Positions 28,716 to 38,275 of a stretch of DNA of 64,000 nt are shown here, piece after piece. The stretch's first letter is position 1. Every line of letters starts with the position of its first letter. The notes under the pieces are model-generated. The model had not been told where the DNA came from. It did no database searches and worked only from the letters and a program-made list of their open reading frames with translations. The DNA is from Bacillota bacterium. Lineage in GTDB: Bacteria > Bacillota > Sulfobacillia > Sulfobacillales > Sulfobacillaceae. The position numbers and the translations under genes are program-made. The stretch spans positions 1-64,000 of the forward strand of contig JAPNUR010000003.1 in assembly GCA_026627385.1 (NCBI GenBank), in the 5' to 3' direction.

Positions 28716-29303
28716 TGTGTCCTCCGTGGGTTAGTATGCCCTATCGTCGGGAGGGAGATCAAGTCTTAAAGGGTCCTCCAATAGAATGTGTGGGATCTGA
28801 CTTCCCGCGGGGTTTCGGGAGACGGGTTTTCCCCTATGGCAGGGCGCGGGACGCAGAGAATGCCAAAATGGCTGCAATGTTCTGCGACAGAAAACGCGAT
28901 TAGCGGAATCGTCCTAACCGCTTTCCTTCGGCGCATTGGCTGTGGGTTTGCCGGCCGCGCCGACATCCTCGCTGCGGGCCACTTTCCTGCAGGGCTGCCG
29001 TTGACTCGCCGCCCGCGGGGCCGCTTGAGGAGACACCGGCCAGTTTCGCCCGTCAGGGGCGGGGTCGTTGACAGGGTAGAAGTGCGGCCTGGCGAAGGCC
29101 TCAACGGTAATTTTCCGAATGATGCGTCGTTAGCTTGCAGCATGCAACACTTTGTGGCCTGGGGCGACCGGCGTGCGGGCCCGTTAAGGTCGATATGTGC
29201 GATGCTCGGATAGGGGTATGGAGAGGCTTCGCGGATATCAACCGTGAGGCATGAATAATCTTGGGCTCTTTGCAAATCATGGCACTATGAGGTGTCAGAG
29301 ACT
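28716..29303. other. No gene recognised between MFS transporter and 29304
   Basis: Open frames exist on both strands (28766-29275 minus, 28788-29213 plus), but their proteins are proline-, arginine- and serine-rich and match nothing I know, and none has a good ribosome binding site. They look like chance frames in GC-rich, possibly decayed DNA. Confidence 0.4.
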
Positions 29304-29873
29304 ATGCCCATGAGCTGGGAACTCAAAGTGAGTGCTGCAGCGGCCGGGTTGGTGGCCGCGATGTTTTGGCTTCCGATACCGACGCTCCTCGCTAATCGGT
29401 CCCAAGAAGTGGTCTTAAGGGGGTGGGTGGGACGCTACGACCGCTTCACGGGTGCGTATACCTGTCAGTTTCAAACCCAACAGGGCTTTACCCCAGCGGT
29501 GCCCATAACGCCCTTTTCGCAAACCTGGTTAATTCACAGGGGTCCGGGTGAATTTTGGACCACGGCGCCCGATCTTCCGCCAATTCTGATGTCAGCCTTT
29601 CGCAGGCATCCCCATGCAGTGGAACAAGCGCTGGGCACCTATCACAACGTCGCCACGCGTTGGGTGCCGTTCCCTGCCCCGCCGGTGGCCTACAGTTCCG
29701 CGTTTCTGCAGGCTCTGGCTCGCGATCATCTCAATCCGCGGACAGTGGGCGGACCAGATATCCGTCCGGGATGGCACGTAAAGGAACACCTATTACAAAT
29801 CGATACCACGCAATCGGGGGTGTGGCTCCGTCAACTACACCCCGGAGAACGACCGCTGACCTTGTTACGATGA
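29304..29873 (+). CDS. Membrane-anchored protein of unknown function
   Basis: I do not recognise this 189-residue protein. It begins with a short polar start and a hydrophobic helix (AAAAGLVAAMFWLPIPTLL) that would anchor it in the membrane, leaving a 160-residue domain, rich in Trp and Pro, outside. Motifs such as GWVGRYDRFTG and GVWLRQLHPGERPL are not from a family I can name. GAGGTG lies about ten bases before the chosen ATG; a GTG at 29292 is an alternative. It converges on the next gene, overlapping it by nine bases. Confidence 0.5.
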   Translation: MPMSWELKVSAAAAGLVAAMFWLPIPTLLANRSQEVVLRGWVGRYDRFTGAYTCQFQTQQGFTPAVPITPFSQTWLIHRGPGEFWTTAPDLPPILMSAFRRHPHAVEQALGTYHNVATRWVPFPAPPVAYSSAFLQALARDHLNPRTVGGPDIRPGWHVKEHLLQIDTTQSGVWLRQLHPGERPLTLLR

Positions 29874-30203
29874 CCGGCGGCGCAGGGTTTGTGCCAACCC
29901 CATTTCTGCTAAAGCCACGGCAACAATCATGATGATCAGGTGAAACATGCGGACCGTCAGCGGATCCGCCGGCGACACGAGAGGCAAGGCGCCTCCCGCT
30001 AAAACCAAGAGCACGGCAATGCCGACTACCGGACTTTTAGTATCCCATGCCATCCATGCTAGCGCCACGAGCATCATGAGTCCTGCCACAATATGTACGT
30101 CAATCATGGTGTGCGTCATGGTGTAAAAGTGAAATAAGCCGCCGACGCCCACGAGGAGTGCAATAAGAAAGGATAACCGAAAAATCATGGCCGTCGCCTT
30201 CAT
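29865..30203 (-). CDS. Small four-helix membrane protein
   Basis: A 112-residue protein with about four hydrophobic helices (SFLIALLVGVGGLFHF, VHIVAGLMMLVALAWMAW, GIAVLLVLAGGALPLV, FHLIIMIVAVALAEMGLAQT) and a basic tail. GGGAGGTG precedes the ATG. It lies 55 bases downstream of menA on the same strand and may share its transcript. A role in the respiratory membrane is only a guess. Confidence 0.65.
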   Translation of the reverse strand: MKATAMIFRLSFLIALLVGVGGLFHFYTMTHTMIDVHIVAGLMMLVALAWMAWDTKSPVVGIAVLLVLAGGALPLVSPADPLTVRMFHLIIMIVAVALAEMGLAQTLRRRSS

Positions 30204-30257
30204 CCTGTAACACCTCCCGTTCTCCAGCGTGCGCCAGACAGCGACATTTCATGCACA

Positions 30258-31130
30258 TTACGGCAAGATAAGACCTAGCGCCAGCAACAAGCCCATAAGA
30301 ATATGAAGTCGCCCCATGAGGGGCACAGCACGCTTTAATCCCTCTTGGCGGTTTAAACTGCGGAGCGTCTTTAAGGCTAGGGGCAATGCCAACAATACGA
30401 CGAGCGTGGCGGTTGGCAGTCGCCGAAGGCCGACGCTCAGTAAGATGGTGGCAAACGCGGCAAGGACTACGCCGCTAATCACGATAAAGGCGCGCTCATG
30501 GCCTAACACCACCGGAATCGTGCGCCGCCCGTGTTCCCCGTCTTTCACCCGGTCCCGGAGATTGTTGCCCAGCAAAATAGCGGCGACCAGAAATCCGACG
30601 GGAATGGAGGAAATCCACGCCATCGGGGTAATATGCCCGACCGCTGCCAGCTCTGTGGCGGTGATTTCTAAGGGTCCCATAATCATAAACACCATAAACT
30701 CGCCAAAGGGGGTGGCCGAGACGGGAAAAGGGCCGCCAGCATAAAGAAATCCTGAAGTAATGGCCAACAGTCCCATCAATAACAACCAGGGAGTGCGAAA
30801 AATGACCAATAACAGTCCCAGGCCGAGGGCCGTCACATATAAACCTAAAGCCCAAGCCCATACGGTCCTAGGAGCCACTTCGCCGGACACAATGATGCCG
30901 CCGATACCCAAACTCTCTGGAGAATCCAGCCCATGAATGTAATCAAAGTACTCGTTCAACATATTGGCCCCGATTTGCATCAGAAAGCCAATGCACACAA
31001 TATCCAGCCAGGCCCACCAGACGAGGTGATGGAAGGCCCGCCACGCTAAAGCCCCCCCCACCAACATGGGTACAACCGTGGCTGCCAAGGTGGGAGGTCG
31101 GCTGACACGCCAAAAGGCTTTCCATGTCAT
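30258..31130 (-). CDS. menA: 1,4-dihydroxy-2-naphthoate polyprenyltransferase
   Basis: MenA attaches the isoprenoid tail to dihydroxynaphthoate in the membrane, the step before methylation to menaquinone. The 290-residue UbiA-type protein has about eight helices and the two Asp motifs NMLNEYFDYIHGLDS and NNLRDRVKDGEHGRRTIP that bind the Mg-diphosphate. I start at ATG 31130 because it overlaps the menE stop as ATGA and has GGGGGGAA just upstream. It ends the menHBEA operon. Confidence 0.93.
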   Translation of the reverse strand: MTWKAFWRVSRPPTLAATVVPMLVGGALAWRAFHHLVWWAWLDIVCIGFLMQIGANMLNEYFDYIHGLDSPESLGIGGIIVSGEVAPRTVWAWALGLYVTALGLGLLLVIFRTPWLLLMGLLAITSGFLYAGGPFPVSATPFGEFMVFMIMGPLEITATELAAVGHITPMAWISSIPVGFLVAAILLGNNLRDRVKDGEHGRRTIPVVLGHERAFIVISGVVLAAFATILLSVGLRRLPTATLVVLLALPLALKTLRSLNRQEGLKRAVPLMGRLHILMGLLLALGLILP

Positions 31131-32596
31131 TCTGATTCCCCCCATTCCCTCAATCCGCGGGCGCGTTGAACCAGCACTGTCCGCAAGATTTTCCCGCTGG
31201 CGTTGCGCGGAATCTCGTCCACGCGAAAATATTTCGACGGCATTTTATAAGAAGCTAGTTGATTCGACAAGTGTTTTTGAAGCGTCTCAAGCGTCAACGG
31301 CACGGCAGGATCCACCACCACGGCGGCGGCGACAATTTGTCCCCATTCGGGATCCTCCAGTCCAAAGACCCCAACATCGCGAATGCCCGCCACGGTACGG
31401 ATCCTGGCTTCCACTTCGCTCGGGTAAATGTTTTCGCCGCCTCGAATGATAATATCTTTGACGCGGTCGGTGACCGTTAAAAATCCGTCGGCGTCCAGAG
31501 CTCCCCAATCTCCCGTTTTGAACCAGCCGTCGAGAAATGCGTCGCGCGTGGCGTCGGGGTGGCGCCAATAGCCGCGCGCTACCGTTGGGCCCCGGACCCA
31601 AATTTCCCCCGGTTCTCCTGCTGGCATAGGGCGGCCATCGCGAACGATGCGCACCTCGGTGGGCAGGTTGGGACGACCCGACGATGCCGCGCGATGAAAC
31701 ACATCATCGGGATCCAATGTCACAATTTGCGAACAGGTTTCGGTAAGGCCGTACGTGGGGACGGCGGGGTACCCCTTGTTCCAGGCGCGGTGGATTAATT
31801 CGACCGGTGCCGGGGCCCCACCCAATAGGACCAGCCTCAAAGAGGCTGGGGCCTGTTCCGGCAGCGCCAGCAGTCGATATAACATGGTGGGTACCACGGA
31901 CAGCAGCGTGCATGACTCCCGAGACATGACTTGCCAGGCGCTCTCTGCGTCAAAACGGGGTTCAAGGATGATGGCAGATCCGTGAATAACGCTCCGGAAG
32001 ACGATGGTTAAACCGCCGACGTGAAAGAGCGGCATGACGTGGAGCCACCGGTCGTGGGCATGAAGTCCAGCATTTAAGGCAAACCCCACCGCGCTCCACC
32101 ATTGATTGCCCACCGTCAGTTGGACGCCCTTGGGCCGGCCCGTTGTGCCCGAGGTGTAGACGATCGCGTGCAGCGCATCAAAGTCCAGCACCGCATCGTC
32201 GACCGGACTCGAAGGGTTTTGGGTGATGAGCTCGTCAATGGCTACTGACGGGAGCGGTCCGGTTAACGCCAGGCGCCCATCGTGGACGACCAGGTCGGGT
32301 TCCGCATCCTGGATTAACGCCATCAGTTCCTGTGTTGTCAAGCGCGTGTTCAGCGGAACCGCCACGGCTTGAAGGCGTGTTAGGGCGTGAATGAGCATGA
32401 CCGTGGCGGCGCTGGGCCAAAGATGAAACGCGACCCGGCTTTCTTGTGCAATGCCGCGGTCTCTGAGAACCCCTGCGAGTCTACCTACGGCCTGATCCAA
32501 GCCACGAAAGGTCCATTGCCCGTCGGCGGTTTTTAGTGCCAGCCGTTCCGGATGGACCATGGCCTGGTGGTGCAGCCAATCGGGACTGAACACCAT
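31127..32596 (-). CDS. menE: o-Succinylbenzoate--CoA ligase
   Basis: An acyl-adenylate synthetase of 489 residues with the P-loop YTSGTTGRPKGVQL, the core motif YGLTETCSQ, the hinge region TGDWGALDADGFLTV and the C-terminal catalytic Lys in PRNASGKILRT. It makes o-succinylbenzoyl-CoA for MenB. The position directly between menB and menA identifies the substrate, since the fold alone would not. Its ATG at 32596 abuts the menB stop. Confidence 0.92.
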   Translation of the reverse strand: MVFSPDWLHHQAMVHPERLALKTADGQWTFRGLDQAVGRLAGVLRDRGIAQESRVAFHLWPSAATVMLIHALTRLQAVAVPLNTRLTTQELMALIQDAEPDLVVHDGRLALTGPLPSVAIDELITQNPSSPVDDAVLDFDALHAIVYTSGTTGRPKGVQLTVGNQWWSAVGFALNAGLHAHDRWLHVMPLFHVGGLTIVFRSVIHGSAIILEPRFDAESAWQVMSRESCTLLSVVPTMLYRLLALPEQAPASLRLVLLGGAPAPVELIHRAWNKGYPAVPTYGLTETCSQIVTLDPDDVFHRAASSGRPNLPTEVRIVRDGRPMPAGEPGEIWVRGPTVARGYWRHPDATRDAFLDGWFKTGDWGALDADGFLTVTDRVKDIIIRGGENIYPSEVEARIRTVAGIRDVGVFGLEDPEWGQIVAAAVVVDPAVPLTLETLQKHLSNQLASYKMPSKYFRVDEIPRNASGKILRTVLVQRARGLREWGESE

Positions 32597-33415
32597 TTAC
32601 GGTAAACGCGGGAACTTGGAAAAGTCCGGTTTACGGTGCTCTAAATAGGCGTTCTTGCCTTCTTGGCCCTCATCCGTCATATAAAACAGCATGGTCGCGT
32701 CGCCAGCCAATTGCTGTAACCCGGCCAACCCGTCGGTATCCGCGTTAAACGCGGCTTTCAGAAACCTTAAGGCAATGGGACTCTTCTCTAGCATCTCGCG
32801 ACACCATTGCACCGTTTCTTCTTCCAAGCGCTCGAGGGGCACGACGGCGTTTACCAGCCCCATTTCCAGGGCTTCTTGGGCGCTATATTGACGACACAAG
32901 AACCAAATCTCCTTGGCCTTCTTTTGGCCGACGGTGCGTGCTAGTAACGTCGACCCATAGCCCGCATCAAAGCTTCCGACAATCGGGCCAGTTTGTCCAA
33001 ATCGTGCGTTGTCGGCAGCAATGGTTAAATCGCACACTAAATGCAGCACATGTCCGCCGCCAATGGCGTAGCCTGCAACCATGGCTACAACGGGTTTGGG
33101 TAGGTAGCGGATTTGTTTTTGCAAATCGAGGACATTAAGCCGGGGCACTCCGTCTGATCCGACGTAACCGGCGTTGCCTCGTACGCGTTGGTCGCCGCCG
33201 GAACAAAAGGCTTTGTCACCCATGCCAGTGAGGATGGCGACGCCAATATTGGGATCATCGCGAATGATGTTAAAAGCGTCTTGAAGTTGAAACAGGGTAT
33301 CAGGTCGGAAGGCGTTGCGCACTTCCGGTCGGTTGATCGTGACCTTGGCAATGCCATCCATTTCGTGAAATAGCACGTCAGAATATTCCTTGCGCAGTTT
33401 CCAATCAAATCCCAT
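32597..33415 (-). CDS. menB: 1,4-dihydroxy-2-naphthoyl-CoA synthase
   Basis: A crotonase-fold enzyme of 272 residues that closes the second ring of naphthoate. It shows the oxyanion-hole motifs [14 protein letters not shown] and [18 protein letters not shown] and the [16 protein letters not shown] active-site loop typical of MenB rather than other crotonases. AAGGAGG before ATG 33415 fixes the start, which lies inside the end of menH. Confidence 0.95.
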   Translation of the reverse strand: MGFDWKLRKEYSDVLFHEMDGIAKVTINRPEVRNAFRPDTLFQLQDAFNIIRDDPNIGVAILTGMGDKAFCSGGDQRVRGNAGYVGSDGVPRLNVLDLQKQIRYLPKPVVAMVAGYAIGGGHVLHLVCDLTIAADNARFGQTGPIVGSFDAGYGSTLLARTVGQKKAKEIWFLCRQYSAQEALEMGLVNAVVPLERLEEETVQWCREMLEKSPIALRFLKAAFNADTDGLAGLQQLAGDATMLFYMTDEGQEGKNAYLEHRKPDFSKFPRLP

Positions 33416-34268
33416 GTGGTGTTCCTCCTTTAGTCTGGGGTGCATCCATGGCGTCGGTTAAAAAGGGGTGAACCGCTGCCCAAAATCGCGTGGGGTTTTC
33501 ATCATGCACAGTATGTCCGGCCTCATCCACGGACACCCATTGGACGCGGGGGATGAGCTGGGCCATCTCCTGGGCGATGGACTCAAACTTGGAATCCCGG
33601 GCGCCAGTAATGAGCAGAACCGGCATCGGCAGGGTGGTTAAGCTCTCCCACAACGACTCTTGCGCCCCGGTGCCCGCCCCGCGAAGGCTTTGGGCGAGAC
33701 CAAACGGGCTCTGTTGCTCGCGAATGCGATTGGTCTTTTCCTTGAGCGCTGGCGGCTCAGTGCGAAATAACGGCTGGTTGGCCCAATAGGGGACAAACCA
33801 GGCGATCCCTTGACGTTCGATCGCGTCCGCCAGGGCATTGTCGCGCATCCGCCGTTGGCGCCGCTCGTCTTCTTGGCGAAGGCCTGGAGAGGCGCTTTCG
33901 AGCACAAGCTTCGTCACCAGCTGCGGATGTTGGATTGCGAGATGCAAGGCCAACCGTCCGCCCATGGAATAGCCCCACACGATGGCCTGGCTGACGGCGA
34001 GTCGCCTCAACAACTGACTCAGGCGGTCGGCCGTGACCGCCATCGCTAACTCGTTCGCGTCGGTAGGAGCGGGCGTCTGACCATGTCCTGGCAAATCCGG
34101 CGCTATGAGAAAATACTGGTCCTGCAGTGTCGCTGGGACGGCGTCGAAACTCGCGTGCGATCCGGTAAAACCATGTAACAGCAGGACAGCCGGTTTAGAG
34201 GGTGATCCCCAAGTCACATAGAACCAACGCTGACCCTCCAGCACCATGCTAGGCATTTTGCGTGGCAA
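33405..34268 (-). CDS. menH: 2-succinyl-6-hydroxy-2,4-cyclohexadiene-1-carboxylate synthase
   Basis: An alpha/beta hydrolase of 287 residues: oxyanion motif [12 protein letters not shown], nucleophile elbow [11 protein letters not shown], Asp in [10 protein letters not shown] and His in [12 protein letters not shown]. In menaquinone synthesis MenH eliminates pyruvate from the MenD product. The family alone is broad; the operon position before menB gives the assignment. The start is TTG 34268 behind GGAGGAAGG; ATG codons at 34256 or 34247 are alternatives. Confidence 0.88.
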   Translation of the reverse strand: MPRKMPSMVLEGQRWFYVTWGSPSKPAVLLLHGFTGSHASFDAVPATLQDQYFLIAPDLPGHGQTPAPTDANELAMAVTADRLSQLLRRLAVSQAIVWGYSMGGRLALHLAIQHPQLVTKLVLESASPGLRQEDERRQRRMRDNALADAIERQGIAWFVPYWANQPLFRTEPPALKEKTNRIREQQSPFGLAQSLRGAGTGAQESLWESLTTLPMPVLLITGARDSKFESIAQEMAQLIPRVQWVSVDEAGHTVHDENPTRFWAAVHPFLTDAMDAPQTKGGTPHGI

Positions 34269-34323
34269 CCAACGACAGCCTTCCTCCCCTCAGGATCCTT
34301 GGCCGAGTGTCACTAGCAGAGTT

Positions 34324-34329
34324 ATTATA
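34324..34329 (-). promoter_or_regulatory. Candidate -10 box for the menHBEA transcript
   Basis: On the minus strand TATAAT (34324-34329) lies 55 bases before the menH start. The best -35 (GCTGAC, about 15 bases away) is weak and falls at the end of the upstream glycosylase gene. I infer that menHBEA has its own promoter. Confidence 0.4.
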
Positions 34330-34345
34330 TACCAATTCATCGCGG

Positions 34346-35071
34346 TCAGCGGCCAGAAGGCACAGGGGGGCGAAAGGCCGTGGGGTCGAGGGGCCCGTCT
34401 TCAGCCGTTAAAATGGCACGCGCAGTCCTGAAGATACTCTCGAACATGGAGCGGGTCAGCCGGCCTGTCTGGGTGTTTTGACGGCTCGGGTGATATGACG
34501 CAATCAACGTGTGACGGGTGGACCCATCCCAGTCGTAACGGGCGCCATGACCAAATGTGGCCTTGCCAAGGGGTTCGTTAGAGGTTTTGAGGACGCGTAA
34601 CACGGCGTCGAAGGCTATCTGGCCTAGGGCAACGACCACGCGCGGATTCATGGCTTGCCACTCCTCCAAGAGATACGGTCGACACGCTTCCAACTCGTCA
34701 GCCCGCGGACGATTGTTCGGGGGTGCGCAGCGGAGTGCAGCTGTGATGTAGGCGTTATACAGCACGAGTCCATCGTCGCGATGATCGCTGGAGGGTTGGC
34801 TCGCAAAACCTGCACTATGGAGGGCGGCCATGAGCCACGCGCCGGAGTCATCGCCCGTAAACATGCGCCCTGTGCGATTACCTCCATGGGCTGCAGGCGC
34901 GAGCCCCACGACCATGAGTTGAGCCTCCGGATCGCCAAACCCAGGAAGGGGTTTACCCCAGTAACGTTGATCGCGAAAGCGGCGCACCTTAACGCGTGCC
35001 ACATCTTGGCGCCAGGCAACGAGTCGTGGGCATTTGTCACAGGTGACAATGCGGTCGGCTAGAGGGATCAT
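34346..35071 (-). CDS. Uracil-DNA glycosylase, family 5 (UDGb)
   Basis: A 241-residue iron-sulfur DNA repair enzyme that removes uracil (and other deaminated bases) from DNA. It has the cysteine ligands CDKCPRL and C in LRCAPPNNR and EACRPYL, the active-site motif GLAPAAHGGNRTGRMFTGD characteristic of UDGb, and the second motif ASYHPSRQNTQTG. Four bases separate it from menD and it is likely co-transcribed. Its place among menaquinone genes probably reflects only shared expression. UDGb-type enzymes are common in thermophiles. Confidence 0.9.
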   Translation of the reverse strand: MIPLADRIVTCDKCPRLVAWRQDVARVKVRRFRDQRYWGKPLPGFGDPEAQLMVVGLAPAAHGGNRTGRMFTGDDSGAWLMAALHSAGFASQPSSDHRDDGLVLYNAYITAALRCAPPNNRPRADELEACRPYLLEEWQAMNPRVVVALGQIAFDAVLRVLKTSNEPLGKATFGHGARYDWDGSTRHTLIASYHPSRQNTQTGRLTRSMFESIFRTARAILTAEDGPLDPTAFRPPVPSGR

Positions 35072-35075
35072 GGCG

Positions 35076-36740
35076 TCAATCCTCCGGGGTCCCTTGATAT
35101 AGGCGGCGATGGATGGCGACAGTTTCGGACCGGGGCGTCGTGCGCCACTCTAACACTCTCAGGCCGGGTTTCGTGCGCAGTGCGCGAAAGTGGCGATCAA
35201 AGGTGGGATAATCATCGGCCCGGCTAAACTCGGCTCCGTATAACGTGGCCACACCAGAAAAATCGATGCGGTGCGGCGTCCCAAAGAGTTCTTCAAACGT
35301 TTGCGTGGGGAGACTGGCCTGCGATAAAAATGAAAAAATGGCGCCCCCTTGGTTATTAATCACCACAAAGAACGCATTGAGCTGGTGCAACTGGGCCAAC
35401 GACAGACCCGTCAAGTCGTGGTGAAAGGCTAGATCGCCGAGAATGGCGAGCACGTCGTCGGTTTTCTGGGCAATGCCGAGCGCTGTGGAAACCAACCCGT
35501 CGATGCCGTTGGCGCCGCGATTGGCAAACACGGTTAAGGGACCGTTGGTGTAAAACGTGTCCATATCGCGTACTGGCATACTGCTGGCCACGAGCACAGG
35601 TTTTTCCGGATCGGGCCATAGCTCGGCCAAATGGTAATATAGGCGCCCTTCAAAATGGGCTGGACTGTCCTGAATTACGTGGGCAATGCGTTTGTGGGCC
35701 CGTTCCTCGTACTGTTGCAGGGCTTCTTGAAAGGCTGGGGGCGCAGCTGGCAACGCGGTCACTAACGCTTCAAGGGTGAGAACCGGATCGCCTTCGACGA
35801 CCGTCGCCGGGTGATGGTCGGGATCGCGGAAGCCGCTGGGCCAATCCAGCAAAATGAGGCGCGCGCCTTCAACCCATGCATGAAACGCTTTGGAGGTAAA
35901 GGGGGAACCCACCTGCACGACCAGGTCGGGGTGCGGGAGCTCTGGCCAAGCGCGCAAAAAGGTGTCATACGAGGCGAGTCCCGGTGACTGCCGGGGGACT
36001 TGGGCCACCGGGTCAATGAAGATAGGCCAGCGCAACTGGTCAAAGGCCATGAGCAGCTCCCTGCTAATCTTTGGGGTCTCAGGCCCGAGCGCTAGGATCG
36101 GGCGCACGGCGGCCGCCGCCCAATCTCGAGCCGCCGCGAGCGCCGCCGCCTGAGGGACAGCCGCGGGCTGAAAAAATGGCCCCATGTAGGCCTCCGGCAA
36201 GGGTCCATCGCCGGGCAACAAGGGCTCGCGCACGGGCACGTTGACATGGACTGGTCCCTGGGGGTGGCTCACGGCGTAATGCACGGCACGGGCGGCTACT
36301 TGGGCCGCGTGACGGTCCAAATTGAGGGTGCCGGGGGTGGGCAAATCCTGAAACCATTTGACGTGGCGCCCGTAAAGATGAACCTGGTCAATAGTTTGGG
36401 CGGCCCCCACGTCCCGAAGTTCCCGCGGGCGGTCAGCCGTGAGCACCAGTAGCGGTACGCGGCTTAACGCTGCTTCGGCCACAGCCGGGAGAAAATTGGC
36501 CGCTGCAGTACCCGACGTCGAGAGCAGGGCGACCGGTTGGCTTTGGGCCTTGGCCATGCCTAAGGCGAAGTAGGCGGCCGACCGTTCATCGAGCGCCATG
36601 TGTACGTGAATGGAGGGGGTTTCGTGCAATAAAAGGGCTAACGGCGTCGATCGAGAGCCAGGCGCGACCACGGCATCCGTGACACCACTGGCCGCTAATT
36701 GTGCGACAAAGTGACCGAGGTACGACCGGAGGGGGGTCAC
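35076..36740 (-). CDS. menD: 2-succinyl-5-enolpyruvyl-6-hydroxy-3-cyclohexene-1-carboxylate synthase
   Basis: A thiamine-diphosphate enzyme of 554 residues that joins isochorismate and 2-oxoglutarate. The N-terminal APGSRSTPLALLL motif and the Glu in LDERSAAYFALGMAK are MenD-specific; the ThDP/Mg site is GDLAFHHDLTGL and VINNQGGAIFSFL. Its start overlaps the menF stop by four bases (ATGA). Confidence 0.95.
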   Translation of the reverse strand: MTPLRSYLGHFVAQLAASGVTDAVVAPGSRSTPLALLLHETPSIHVHMALDERSAAYFALGMAKAQSQPVALLSTSGTAAANFLPAVAEAALSRVPLLVLTADRPRELRDVGAAQTIDQVHLYGRHVKWFQDLPTPGTLNLDRHAAQVAARAVHYAVSHPQGPVHVNVPVREPLLPGDGPLPEAYMGPFFQPAAVPQAAALAAARDWAAAAVRPILALGPETPKISRELLMAFDQLRWPIFIDPVAQVPRQSPGLASYDTFLRAWPELPHPDLVVQVGSPFTSKAFHAWVEGARLILLDWPSGFRDPDHHPATVVEGDPVLTLEALVTALPAAPPAFQEALQQYEERAHKRIAHVIQDSPAHFEGRLYYHLAELWPDPEKPVLVASSMPVRDMDTFYTNGPLTVFANRGANGIDGLVSTALGIAQKTDDVLAILGDLAFHHDLTGLSLAQLHQLNAFFVVINNQGGAIFSFLSQASLPTQTFEELFGTPHRIDFSGVATLYGAEFSRADDYPTFDRHFRALRTKPGLRVLEWRTTPRSETVAIHRRLYQGTPED

Positions 36741-38107
36741 GGTTTCTCACCGTCCACTTCGAGAGCACTCAACATGGTGCTAAATTTCCAGTCGGATTCG
36801 GCGAGTTCAGTCTCGGGATCGGAATCCGCCATAATGCCACAGCCGGCGTAGAGGAGGGCCTGATGGGGGTCAAGGCGCCCCGACCGCAGGGCGACAATCC
36901 ACTCGCCATCTCCTGCCAGGGATGTCCAACCGAGGCTGCCAGCGTACCATCCGCGGGTAAAGGGTTCCACGGCAATCAGGTAGCGAATCGCCTCGGGAAC
37001 AGGGTAACCGGCGACAGCGGGCGTGGGATGCAGTTTGGCGACAATTTTCCAAATGTCCGCATCATGGTTGAGCTGGGCCGTTATCGGAGTCCACAAGTGC
37101 TGAACGCTGGGCAATTTTTTCAATGTAGGCGCGGACGCTACCATCATGTCGTGAGTTAGACGGCTGAGGGCCTGGGTCACATGTTCTTTGACCACGCGGT
37201 GCTCACGTTGAGTTTTAGGATCGTCAATCATCGCGCGCGCGAGTCGGCTATCGTCCTCGGGGGTGATGCCACGCGCTGCGGAACCGGCTAATGACATGGT
37301 TTCCGCTTGATTTTGGCGCACCCGGATCAAAAGCTCGGGGGATGCGCCTAAAAAGATGCTCCCGTGACGCTGAACGGCAAACACGGTGGCGTCGGGATTT
37401 TGGCTGCGCAGGTTATCCAAGATGAGAGGGACTGGCAAGGCATTGGTAAAACTTAGCTTCAGCGATCGCGCGAGCACCACTTTGTCTAGCGGTCCCCGGC
37501 GAAGGCGTTGGACGGTATCGGCGACCAGGCGGAGCCACTCGGCGCGGCCCGGCGAAGAGGCCACCGCCTGGGGATGGCTTATCCTTTGGTGAGGCAGTGT
37601 CGATGCAAACAAGACGTCCCACCACGGTTCCAACAGGCGTTGATAGGCTTCCAGGGCCTGGTCGGGATGAACCGGGAGCGCCAGGCGCACAATGGCTTTC
37701 TCGGCATCCTGAACAATTTGAATGAGCGGGATAGCCAAATACACCGTCGGCCATCCATCCCAGGGCGAATCGGCATGAAAAGCTTGGCCGCCGACCACCC
37801 AGGTGTCGGGCGGCAGCCCTTCATTGCGCAACCGCGCTGCCTGGTGTTCCATATCGGCGAGGTGCGTCGGGTGATGCCACTGCCATTCCCGCGATACCCC
37901 CAACCCCAACTGCACCATGCCGTCTGGCCGCCAAAACAGCCATCCGAAATCTTTAGCGGCGGCAAACGCTGAAGATAACGCGATGGGGGGGATGGTGAGG
38001 GTTTCCGAAAGCCAGAACACGTGATGGCGCTGTCGGGCCCGGTCAAGCGCCTCCCGCACGATGTCGTCAAACCATATTCGCGTAAGCTCTAGGCCGTGCT
38101 TATCCAT
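36737..38107 (-). CDS. menF: Isochorismate synthase
   Basis: Converts chorismate to isochorismate, the first step to menaquinone. The C-terminal chorismate-binding domain contains FLGASPELLIRV, SLAGSAARGITPEDD, REHRVVKEHV, LHPTPAVAGYPVPEA and GWYAGSLGWTSL, all typical of MenF/EntC. The N-terminal third is variable. I choose ATG 38107 (456 residues) because a strong promoter ends six bases before it; a GTG at 38134 would lie inside that promoter. It is the first gene of the menF-menD-udg transcript. Confidence 0.92.
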   Translation of the reverse strand: MDKHGLELTRIWFDDIVREALDRARQRHHVFWLSETLTIPPIALSSAFAAAKDFGWLFWRPDGMVQLGLGVSREWQWHHPTHLADMEHQAARLRNEGLPPDTWVVGGQAFHADSPWDGWPTVYLAIPLIQIVQDAEKAIVRLALPVHPDQALEAYQRLLEPWWDVLFASTLPHQRISHPQAVASSPGRAEWLRLVADTVQRLRRGPLDKVVLARSLKLSFTNALPVPLILDNLRSQNPDATVFAVQRHGSIFLGASPELLIRVRQNQAETMSLAGSAARGITPEDDSRLARAMIDDPKTQREHRVVKEHVTQALSRLTHDMMVASAPTLKKLPSVQHLWTPITAQLNHDADIWKIVAKLHPTPAVAGYPVPEAIRYLIAVEPFTRGWYAGSLGWTSLAGDGEWIVALRSGRLDPHQALLYAGCGIMADSDPETELAESDWKFSTMLSALEVDGEKP

Positions 38108-38113
38108 ACTGCT

Positions 38114-38142
38114 ACTATAGGCTGGGCTGTCCACGAAATCAA
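38114..38142 (-). promoter_or_regulatory. Promoter of menF giving a probable leaderless mRNA
   Basis: On the minus strand TTGATT (38137-38142) and TATAGT (38114-38119) are separated by 17 bases. The -10 ends only six bases before the ATG at 38107, so transcription would begin at or next to the A of the start codon. No Shine-Dalgarno sequence can fit. Confidence 0.65.
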
Positions 38143-38275
38143 CCGGATGCTCATCTCAGGTGATCCTTAGGCCATGGCCGCTGGCATCTAGTGCCGGCTT
38201 AGGTAATGGCGTAAGATGATGGCAAACACGGGACGAATGGGCCGGCTCACTGGTGTTGCAGAGGAGACAGTGCGC

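Noticed and set aside
28766-29275. Open frames on both strands, 140-170 residues
   Set aside because: No ribosome binding site, odd composition and no recognisable motif; likely shadows in GC-rich DNA.
35356-36357. Long minus-strand frames inside menD
   Set aside because: They overlap menD in other frames, and menD carries the clear family motifs.
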